This document shows, piece after piece, positions 57,468 through 64,000 of a stretch of 64,000 nt of DNA. The notes beneath the pieces were generated by a model, which worked only from the letters and a program-made list of their open reading frames with translations, was not told the origin of the DNA and searched no databases. The translations under genes and the position numbers were made by a program. This stretch comes from Rhodoluna sp. KAS3 (GTDB taxonomy: Bacteria; Actinomycetota; Actinomycetes; Actinomycetales; Microbacteriaceae), in assembly GCF_026000575.1 (NCBI RefSeq), contig NZ_AP026910.1, forward strand, positions 186,001-250,000, given 5' to 3'. The number at the start of each line of letters is the position of its first letter. The first letter of the stretch is position 1.

Positions 57468-57896
57468 ATGAGTTTTTACACCGAACAACGCCTAGCCAAG
57501 TTGCGCCCTCGCGCTTCGCAGATGTTTTTGCCGACCTTGGTTCTTGGTTTGGTTAGCGCAGTCATGTCAGCTTTTGCTGGTCGATTGACCGAGCAGTGGC
57601 AGCAGCTAACCCTGTGGGTGGTTTGCGGTGCAGTGGCATTTTTATTCTGGCTTTTGCCGTTGCTTAGGTACCTGAGCACGTTCATCGAAGTAACCACCAC
57701 TCGCGTCATTGTGCGTTCCGGTCTGATGGGTCAACACCGACAAGAAATCAGCCTGTCCAAAATCCGTGACGTTGAAATCGGCAAAGGTCGTGTGATCAAC
57801 CTCATCCTCGACGGTCAAGAAGTCGTTGAGGTAAAGGGTGTTCCGCGTCACAAAATGGTGGCGTTAGAAATTGACCGCCTTGCTGCGTCAATATAG
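57468..57896 (+). CDS. Bacterial PH-domain membrane protein
   Basis: 142 residues from the ATG at 57468, 4 bases after birA. Two membrane helices (about 23-43 and 49-68) precede a bPH2 (YdbS-like) beta domain: TTRVIVRSGLMGQHRQEISLSKIRDVEIGKG. The longer frame upstream overlaps birA and is not supported. Function unknown; it is a common neighbour of purK in Actinobacteria. Confidence 0.85.
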   Translation: MSFYTEQRLAKLRPRASQMFLPTLVLGLVSAVMSAFAGRLTEQWQQLTLWVVCGAVAFLFWLLPLLRYLSTFIEVTTTRVIVRSGLMGQHRQEISLSKIRDVEIGKGRVINLILDGQEVVEVKGVPRHKMVALEIDRLAASI

Positions 57897-57922
57897 AACT
57901 TCATAAAACGAATGGAAACTAC

Positions 57923-59059
57923 ATGGGTGCTCTGCGCGTAGGTGTAATCGGTGGCGGCCAGCTGGCTCGAATGATGACCCCGCCGGCAATAAATCTTGCG
58001 ATTGACATCAAGGTATTGGCTGAGGCCGAAGGTTCTTCTGCTGCCCTGGCAACCACGATGGTTGGCGACTACACCCAGGTAGAAGTGGTTCGAGAGTTTG
58101 CCAAGAGCGTAGATGTAATTACCTTCGATCACGAGCATGTTCCACTGGCGGTGCTTGAGGCACTTGAGGCTGAGGGCGTGAGTGTTCAGCCACCTAGCAA
58201 AGCTCTGGCCTTTGCCCAAAACAAACTGGCAATGCGTAAGCGCCTGGGCGCTCTAGGGTTGCCAATGCCGGACTGGGCCGAAATTCAGGATGCCGAAACC
58301 CTAGACGCCTTTATCGAAGCGCACGGTGGAGTGGCTATCCTCAAGACCCCAATTGGTGGTTATGACGGCAAGGGTGTTCGCGTAGTTCGCAGTGCCTCAG
58401 ATGCCTCTGATTGGCTGGGCAACCTGGCCCAGTACGGTGGCAGTTTGTTGGCCGAAGAAAAAGTTGATTTTGTTCGTGAGCTAGCTCAATTGAGCGCGCG
58501 TCGACCAAGCGGGCAGTTTGAGCCTTGGCCATTGGTTCAGACCATTCAAGAAAATGGCGTGTGTTCGGTAGTGCTTGCTCCTGCGCCAGCTGTAGACCAA
58601 GCCACACTGGACCGCACCGCTGAAATTGCCAAGAGCGTTGCAGAAGGTCTGGGCGTAACCGGCGTTCTGGCGGTTGAGATGTTCGAAGCACGCGATGGTC
58701 GCATCCTAATTAATGAACTTGCGATGCGTCCGCACAACTCTGGCCACTTCAGTATTGAGGGCTCTGTCACCAGCCAGTTTGAGCAGCACCTTCGTGCAGT
58801 TCTTGATTTACCGCTGGGCTCAGCTGCGCCTCGAGCGGCTCACGCAGTAATGGTCAACCTACTTGGTGTTGACGGCCAAAACGACTTTGTGCAGGCATAC
58901 TCAGGCGCCTTGGCGGCTCACCCAGAAGCCAAGGTTCACACCTACGGCAAGTCTGCTCGCGCAGGTCGCAAGATGGGCCACGTGACCGTGGTTGCTGATT
59001 CGGCAGAGCACGCGCTCGCCGAAGCACAGGGTGCTTCTGCCGTTTTGCTACGGGGATAA
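57923..59059 (+). CDS. purK: N5-carboxyaminoimidazole ribonucleotide synthase
   Basis: Joins bicarbonate and ATP to AIR, using carbamate chemistry, to give N5-CAIR. 378 residues of ATP-grasp fold: [18 protein letters not shown] at the N-terminus, [15 protein letters not shown] for ATP binding, [13 protein letters not shown] and [17 protein letters not shown] near the C-terminus. It works with PurE, which follows after 50 bases. The beta-carbonic anhydrase at 12.4 kb could supply its bicarbonate. Confidence 0.96.
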   Translation: MGALRVGVIGGGQLARMMTPPAINLAIDIKVLAEAEGSSAALATTMVGDYTQVEVVREFAKSVDVITFDHEHVPLAVLEALEAEGVSVQPPSKALAFAQNKLAMRKRLGALGLPMPDWAEIQDAETLDAFIEAHGGVAILKTPIGGYDGKGVRVVRSASDASDWLGNLAQYGGSLLAEEKVDFVRELAQLSARRPSGQFEPWPLVQTIQENGVCSVVLAPAPAVDQATLDRTAEIAKSVAEGLGVTGVLAVEMFEARDGRILINELAMRPHNSGHFSIEGSVTSQFEQHLRAVLDLPLGSAAPRAAHAVMVNLLGVDGQNDFVQAYSGALAAHPEAKVHTYGKSARAGRKMGHVTVVADSAEHALAEAQGASAVLLRG

Positions 59060-59109
59060 TCCAACACCCTTCGGTAAAATTTATGGGTCACCTCTATCTA
59101 AGGAGCCCC

Positions 59110-59619
59110 ATGTCTCAGACTGCTGCCGAACGCCCAATTGTCGGCGTTGTAATGGGTTCTGACTCTGACTGGTCAGTCATGTCTGATGCTGCGCAGGCCC
59201 TAAAAGATTTCGGAATTCCATACGAGGTTGAGGTTCTTTCAGCTCACCGAACTCCAGAGAAGATGATCGAGTGGGGCAAGGCTGCTGCGGGCCGCGGCAT
59301 CAAGGTAATCATCGCGGGAGCGGGCGGTGCTGCTCACCTGCCAGGCATGTTGGCTTCGGTCACCACTCTGCCGGTTATCGGTGTACCTGTGCCGCTGGCA
59401 AAACTTGACGGCATGGATTCACTTCTTTCGATTGTTCAGATGCCAGCGGGTATTCCGGTAGCAACTGTTTCTATCGGTGGTGCCAAGAATGCTGGAATTT
59501 TGGCAGCAAGAATTTTGGGAGCCTTCGACCCGGAGCTTTCTGCAGCAATGGCCGCTTACAGTGACCTCCTCAAGGCACAGGTCGCCGAAAAGAATGAGAA
59601 GCTGAAATCACAAATTTAG
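59110..59619 (+). CDS. purE: N5-carboxyaminoimidazole ribonucleotide mutase
   Basis: The ATG at 59110 follows AAGGAGCCCC; the upstream extension is not supported. 169 residues form the class I PurE fold. Motifs: [16 protein letters not shown], the conserved [12 protein letters not shown] loop with the catalytic His, [14 protein letters not shown], and [18 protein letters not shown]. It rearranges N5-CAIR to CAIR. Confidence 0.97.
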   Translation: MSQTAAERPIVGVVMGSDSDWSVMSDAAQALKDFGIPYEVEVLSAHRTPEKMIEWGKAAAGRGIKVIIAGAGGAAHLPGMLASVTTLPVIGVPVPLAKLDGMDSLLSIVQMPAGIPVATVSIGGAKNAGILAARILGAFDPELSAAMAAYSDLLKAQVAEKNEKLKSQI

Positions 59620-59657
59620 GTCCACGTCTAAGCCAACGCGCTCAGCCACGTGCGGCT

Positions 59658-60986
59658 GTGGGCGGGCCTTTTCGCAACTTTGAGCGGGCTACGCCTGAGC
59701 AAATGCATCGCCGCGCTTGGTTTCTTATTATTTTGAATTTGCTGGTCCCTGGTTCGGCACAGCTGCTTGCCGGTAACCGCCGATTGGCTCGGATTGCCCT
59801 CACTGCAACCTTGAGTTTGTGGGGCCTTGTTCTGCTGATTGTTTTGCTCGGCACGATTAATCGCGACTGGGTTATCTGGATGGCCACCGTTCCATTTCTG
59901 ATGGGCCTGATGTCGGTAATTTTGATTGCCTACGCAGTTGTTTTTGCCGTGGTTTCACTTGATACCCTGCGCTTGATGCGGGTCGGCCGTATGTACAACC
60001 GTGAGCGCTGGATCACCCTGGGCGCGATTGTCCTCACCGGTGTTTTGGGCACCTCTGCCGTTGCCTACGGTGGCAACCTAGCCGGAGTTCAGTCCAACCT
60101 AATTGCCACCATCTTCAACCAAGGCGGGCTAACCCAGGCGGTCGATGGGCGCTACAACATCATGCTGCTCGGTGCCGATGCCGGAGCGGACCGATTCGGT
60201 ATTCGCCCAGACAGCATCTCTGTGGTCAGCATCGATGCCGAGACCGGTCAGACCGTGAACATTGGTATTCCGCGCAACCTGCAGCGAGTTAGTTTTTCTG
60301 AGGGTTCACCGATGCTTGAGGTCTACCCAAACGGTTGGGACTGCGGTGTTGAGTGCCTAATTAATGCCATCTACAAAGATGTTGAAGACAATCACGCCGA
60401 TTTGTACCCGGATGCTGTTGCGCAGGGTTCAACCCCTGGCACTGAGGCCACCCGCGATGCAGTCGAGTATGTAACCGGTCTTGAAATTCAGTCTTACGTG
60501 TTGGTTGACATGGCAGCCTTTGAATCGCTAATTGATGCTCTGGGCGGCATTGACATCAACGTCAAAGAGCGCTTGCCCATCGGTGGTCAAAGTGAAGACC
60601 TATCTGACGTCAAGGGTTGGATCGAGGCTGGCCAGCAGCACATGGATGGCTACACCGCCCTCTGGTATGCCCGGTCGCGTCACACCACATCTGACTACGA
60701 CCGCATGAAGCGCCAGCACGAGGTAGAGAATGCAGTGTTGGCCCAGATTGCACCGGCCACCGTTCTGAGCCGATTCCAGCAAATTGCCTCGGCAGGTAAA
60801 AAGATGATTCGCACCGATATTCCGAGCGGAATGTTGACCGAGTACGTCAACCTAGCAACTTTGGCCAAGGAACAGGGCATCAACTCGATACCGCTGATTC
60901 CGCCAACCATCGATGTAATTCACCCCGATTTCACAGCAATTCATGCCATGGTTGAAGAAGCCACTACACCGGTGCCTAAGGAGTAG
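59658..60986 (+). CDS. LytR-CpsA-Psr family cell wall glycopolymer transferase
   Basis: LCP proteins attach polyprenyl-linked glycopolymers to peptidoglycan on the outer face of the membrane. The 442-residue frame starts with GTG at 59658; ATG 59703 is an alternative. Three N-terminal hydrophobic helices (about 25-45, 54-95, 113-135) precede the LCP domain: NIMLLGADAGADRFGIRPDSISVVSID (landmarks LGADAG, RPDSI), IPRNLQRV with the catalytic Arg, and YARSRHTTSDYDRMKRQHEV. It begins 38 bases after purE. Three membrane segments are more than the usual single one. Confidence 0.9.
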   Translation: MGGPFRNFERATPEQMHRRAWFLIILNLLVPGSAQLLAGNRRLARIALTATLSLWGLVLLIVLLGTINRDWVIWMATVPFLMGLMSVILIAYAVVFAVVSLDTLRLMRVGRMYNRERWITLGAIVLTGVLGTSAVAYGGNLAGVQSNLIATIFNQGGLTQAVDGRYNIMLLGADAGADRFGIRPDSISVVSIDAETGQTVNIGIPRNLQRVSFSEGSPMLEVYPNGWDCGVECLINAIYKDVEDNHADLYPDAVAQGSTPGTEATRDAVEYVTGLEIQSYVLVDMAAFESLIDALGGIDINVKERLPIGGQSEDLSDVKGWIEAGQQHMDGYTALWYARSRHTTSDYDRMKRQHEVENAVLAQIAPATVLSRFQQIASAGKKMIRTDIPSGMLTEYVNLATLAKEQGINSIPLIPPTIDVIHPDFTAIHAMVEEATTPVPKE

Positions 60987-60989
60987 CTG

Positions 60990-61484
60990 ATGAAGAAGGT
61001 TGTTGTCTTGGCAGGTGCCGCCCTAGCAGCGGTATCACTGACTGGCTGCGCCCTGCTTTATCCAAACTGGGGGACTGACCAGGATCCAAGTGATTCGGCC
61101 ACCCCGACAACCTCGGCAACACCGACGGTTACTCACACCGAGACTCCGACTCCATCTGAGTCGCCGAGCAAAGTTTTGGGTAGCGCTGACGTGGTTTTAT
61201 TCGACGCTGGCCTTGACCTCTCGACCAGCCCGGCCAAACTTTACGCGATGGCGGATGTGGCAAATTTTGCCGAAAATGGCGGCCAGTGCATCCTGGTTTT
61301 CACCAGTGGATCAACCACCAAAACCGTTGCTGTGTCAGCCGAGGCAAATGTTCAGCGCACTCAGTGCGCACTGATGGAGTTGCCGGTCACCGGGCTCCCT
61401 AAGGGCAACGCAACCCTTCATGTGAAGTATGAGTCGGCTAACTTTGCCGGTCAGACTGAAAAAGTTTCTGTGGTGGTTCCGTGA
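60990..61484 (+). CDS. Secreted lipoprotein, unknown function
   Basis: 164 residues with a clear lipoprotein signal: MKKVVVLAGAALAAVSLTGC, the lipobox LTGC giving Cys20. A Ser/Thr/Pro-rich linker (about 30-60) follows, then a beta-rich domain with two Cys residues (near 101 and 126). It starts 3 bases after the LCP gene and its TGA overlaps the GTG start of the next gene. No domain is recognised. Context suggests a role at the cell envelope. Confidence 0.8.
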   Translation: MKKVVVLAGAALAAVSLTGCALLYPNWGTDQDPSDSATPTTSATPTVTHTETPTPSESPSKVLGSADVVLFDAGLDLSTSPAKLYAMADVANFAENGGQCILVFTSGSTTKTVAVSAEANVQRTQCALMELPVTGLPKGNATLHVKYESANFAGQTEKVSVVVP

Positions 61485-64000
61485 TAAGCCGGTTCAGGTC
61501 CAAGGCTGCATCGTGGTTTTTGGTGGTCGCGTTTGCGATTGCCGGAGTGGTGCCGATTTTCGTAGATCAGCAATCAGCCGACGCAGCGATTGATGCGTCG
61601 AGGTTCAACCCGGGACTAATCATCAGCGATGCAGCTTTTTATGACGAGAGCAGCATGACGATTGAGCAGATTCAAAACTTTCTTGAACAGCAGGTGCCAT
61701 CTTGTCGCGCTGCAGCCGGTGAACCGGACTGCCTCAAGAATTACCGCACTAACTCTCCGGCTGTGACCGGCGAGACTGGCATTTGTGAGTCCATGCCGGA
61801 CCGCGGAGTCATCCGTGCGTCTGAGCTGATTTACCACGTAGCTCAAGCCTGCGGAATTAGCCCACGTGTGATTTTGGTGATGCTTCAAAAAGAGCAGGGT
61901 CTGGTTCAGAGTGACCGCCCGTATTACAGCTCGAGCAACCCTGAGCGCCGCTATACGTTTGCGCTCGGAATGGACTGCCCTGACACAGCAGATGGTTGTT
62001 CAAAGTCATCAGCCGGCTTCTTCTGGCAGCTGTATAAGGGCATCGGTCAGCTCAACCGCTACGTGACCTATCCAACTCGCTACCCGACTTACCAACCGGG
62101 TACCCGCAAGATTTATCTAAACCCTGACCGCACCTGTGGTCAGATGACCGTGAACATCATCAACAAGGCAACCACCGCGCTGTACACCTACACTCCGTAC
62201 ACCCCGAATGCGGCTGCGTTGGCAAACCTATTTGGCAGCGGTGACAGCTGCAGTGCCTACGGTAACCGTAACTTCTGGCGGTTTTTCCACGTCTGGTTTG
62301 GCGACCCGGTTGCCGGGTCCTTCATGGTTACCGCTGCTGATAGCCCAACTTACTTGATTGTCAATAATCAAAAAATTGAGATTCCAAGCACAGCAATCGC
62401 GACTTCGTATAAGCCTCTCGGCCCGGTCGGAAAAGTGTCGAAAGACTACCTAGATTCGATTCCAACCGGAGCCGGAAAGCTGCCGGTAGTGGTCAAGAAT
62501 TCAGCAGCAACGCCAAACTATTACGTTGTCGACTACGGACAAAAAATCGATTACAGTTGCACGCAAATTGCTGCCCTGGGTTTGAGTTGCGACTCTGCCA
62601 TCCAGCTTGACGCCAACCAGTTGAGTCTGCTGCCGACCGTGCAACCAGACCTACTTCAAGACTTCAAGGGCAACCAATTTGCGCTGGTTGGTAACTCGAA
62701 ATACACAATTTCTGACCCAGTGACCAAAGCAGCTTTTGCTCCAATGCTCAAGCCGATCACGGTTTCGGGAACCTACCTAGAGAAGTTCACCACGGCCGGT
62801 GAATACCAGCCGGTCGTTCGGGCACCTGCATCACCTTGCTACTTTGTGCACGGAGGCAAGCGCTACTCATTCACAAATGATGCCCAGATGGCCGAATTTG
62901 GAATTGACTGCGCTAAAGGTATGTACGTTTCAACAACCGTATCTGGCAAGCTGCCAATAGCGGGTGTTCTGAGTGAGTACGTAACATCTGCGACCGGTGA
63001 AAAATACTTGATTCAGGGCGGCACCAAACGGCAAATCTTCGACACCAAATCATCGGAAACTATCGGCTTGCCTTCTCTTTCTCCGGTAAGTGCGGCTGCA
63101 TTTGCCTGGATGCCAATCGGAAAACCGGTCATTCGCGACAAGATTCTATTTGCTAGCGCCACCACCGGTGAAAAGATTCTGCACCTTGACGGCGTTGCCT
63201 ATACCGTTGCCGATGCCACCGCCGCTGAACTGTCCCTATCGACAGTGTTTGAGGCTTCGAGTCTGAAATTGCCAACTGACGCACTTGCGCCAATTTTGGC
63301 TGATGACCCACTGAATCCGATTGTCAGTGATCCATCTGGGCAGCAGTACATTTTGACTTCTAGGGGAGCCCGCCGAATTGAAACCGGCAAGTCTCTGACC
63401 GAGAACGCCACAAAAGTGTCGGCCAACTTTATCGCTGCGTTTGCACCGAGCGCCGCTTCTCCGATGCCAACCACAGTTTTTGTAAAGTCGAGTGCCTCGA
63501 CCACGGTCTACTTGGTTGAGAGCGGTGTCAAACGTCAGTTGCTCAATACTGCAGACCGGGCCAAATTTGCCACCCTGATGACCAAGACAACCATCGAGCC
63601 GCTCTCGAGTTCGGCCATTGCCCAAATTCCGACAGGCAACCCAGTCATTACTCCTGGAACTTTTGTCACCGACAGCTCAACCAGCAAGACCTACTTGATT
63701 GACACGCTTTCGCGCGCAGTCCTGGTGCCAAACTCGAACCAGGCTGCCTTGCTTGGCCTGCCGACTCCAAAGGCCTACTCGGCTGCCGCACTCAAGGGCT
63801 ACACCAAGGGCGCAGCGCTCAAGAACACTAAGTTGAAATGCGGCACTCAGACTTACCTCTCAATTAGTGGCAGCCTCTACCCAATCAGCGATGCCTTGGC
63901 GGCCGAGTATCCGGGTGGCGCACTATCGCTCAGCGATATTACCTGCGGCAATTTGGTCAAGAACACCAAGTCAGCCGGCGTATTCATCAAGTCGACTGGC
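61481..64000 (+). CDS. Large secreted repeat protein with a muramidase-like N-terminal domain, partial
   Basis: A GTG at 61481 overlaps the lipoprotein stop (GTGA). The frame stays open for 840 codons to the right edge. A signal peptide (VISRFRSKAASWFLVVAFAI core, cleavage after SADA near residue 36) is followed by FNPGLIISDAAFYDESSMT and a lysozyme-like region with the catalytic-type Glu138 in MLQKEQGLVQ. From about residue 285, roughly ten short blades repeat with the pattern aromatic-Leu/Ile, Gly-Lys, Ile (TYLIVNNQKIEI, KYLIQGGTKRQI, VYLVESGVKRQL, TYLIDTLSRAVLV). This looks like a beta-repeat or wall-binding array. Probable role: peptidoglycan remodelling or surface structure; inferred only. 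Confidence 0.75.
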   Translation, partial: MISRFRSKAASWFLVVAFAIAGVVPIFVDQQSADAAIDASRFNPGLIISDAAFYDESSMTIEQIQNFLEQQVPSCRAAAGEPDCLKNYRTNSPAVTGETGICESMPDRGVIRASELIYHVAQACGISPRVILVMLQKEQGLVQSDRPYYSSSNPERRYTFALGMDCPDTADGCSKSSAGFFWQLYKGIGQLNRYVTYPTRYPTYQPGTRKIYLNPDRTCGQMTVNIINKATTALYTYTPYTPNAAALANLFGSGDSCSAYGNRNFWRFFHVWFGDPVAGSFMVTAADSPTYLIVNNQKIEIPSTAIATSYKPLGPVGKVSKDYLDSIPTGAGKLPVVVKNSAATPNYYVVDYGQKIDYSCTQIAALGLSCDSAIQLDANQLSLLPTVQPDLLQDFKGNQFALVGNSKYTISDPVTKAAFAPMLKPITVSGTYLEKFTTAGEYQPVVRAPASPCYFVHGGKRYSFTNDAQMAEFGIDCAKGMYVSTTVSGKLPIAGVLSEYVTSATGEKYLIQGGTKRQIFDTKSSETIGLPSLSPVSAAAFAWMPIGKPVIRDKILFASATTGEKILHLDGVAYTVADATAAELSLSTVFEASSLKLPTDALAPILADDPLNPIVSDPSGQQYILTSRGARRIETGKSLTENATKVSANFIAAFAPSAASPMPTTVFVKSSASTTVYLVESGVKRQLLNTADRAKFATLMTKTTIEPLSSSAIAQIPTGNPVITPGTFVTDSSTSKTYLIDTLSRAVLVPNSNQAALLGLPTPKAYSAAALKGYTKGAALKNTKLKCGTQTYLSISGSLYPISDALAAEYPGGALSLSDITCGNLVKNTKSAGVFIKSTG

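Overview
The window looks like chromosome of a streamlined, moderate-GC actinobacterium, most likely Microbacteriaceae (freshwater Luna-type lineages such as Rhodoluna or Aquiluna are a good fit). This is inferred from protein families and gene order, not from any search: GuaB3-type IMP dehydrogenase, DUF3817, DUF6350, an acyl-CoA carboxylase with epsilon subunit, a LytR-CpsA-Psr protein, GTG/TTG starts and tightly packed, often overlapping genes. No rRNA, tRNA, CRISPR array, prophage or insertion sequence was recognised. Both edges cut genes.

Layout. 1-12.3 kb (+): guaB3 (partial), SURF1, DUF3817, guaA, a glycerophosphodiesterase, a PcrA/UvrD helicase, sucC-sucD, a DUF6350 membrane protein, purN, purH. 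12.4-16.9 kb: beta-carbonic anhydrase, a DUF4282 membrane protein behind a perfect 13-bp inverted repeat, a secreted glycine-rich/Ig-like surface protein, purU and an unlisted 41-codon membrane peptide. 17-24.7 kb: glyA-folD, an ABC exporter, an orphan DNA-methyltransferase-like protein and a three-gene ABC-2 exporter. 24.7-28.6 kb (-): riboflavin operon ribD-ribE-ribBA-ribH plus a small membrane protein, preceded by a clear FMN riboswitch. 28.6-33.9 kb (-): trpS, exonuclease III, sdhB-sdhA-sdhD-sdhC. 34-43.9 kb (+): mannose-1-phosphate guanylyltransferase, then a nucleoside import and salvage cluster (BMP lipoprotein, ABC ATPase, two permeases, cdd, deoA, add) ending in PTS IIA and IIB genes without a IIC gene.

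43.9-50.6 kb: six neighbouring housekeeping genes (phosphoglucomutase/phosphomannomutase, purine nucleoside phosphorylase, LpdA-like flavoprotein, acyl-CoA carboxylase alpha, Maf, a TrmA/RumA-like RNA methyltransferase) are all broken by many 1-2 nt indels, mostly in short homopolymers. Reading frames on either side are clean. The simplest reading is a low-quality consensus patch, not biological decay. 51.7-54.5 kb: a response regulator, a histidine kinase and a membrane protein gene with an in-frame TAG. 54.5-57.9 kb: a structured intergenic region, accE, carboxylase beta subunit, birA and a PH-domain protein. 57.9-64 kb: purK, purE, an LCP protein, a lipoprotein and a very large secreted repeat protein running off the right edge.

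Functionally the window is dominated by purine synthesis and salvage (guaA, guaB3, purN, purH, purU, purK, purE, add, pnp), the one-carbon genes that feed it (glyA, folD), TCA-cycle enzymes, flavin supply (FAD is the SdhA cofactor) and biotin-dependent carboxylation. I did not find a clearly new multi-gene defence or metabolic system. The less-explained items are the two surface proteins, the FMN-controlled membrane protein, the IIC-less PTS pair, the orphan methyltransferase and several strong inverted repeats.
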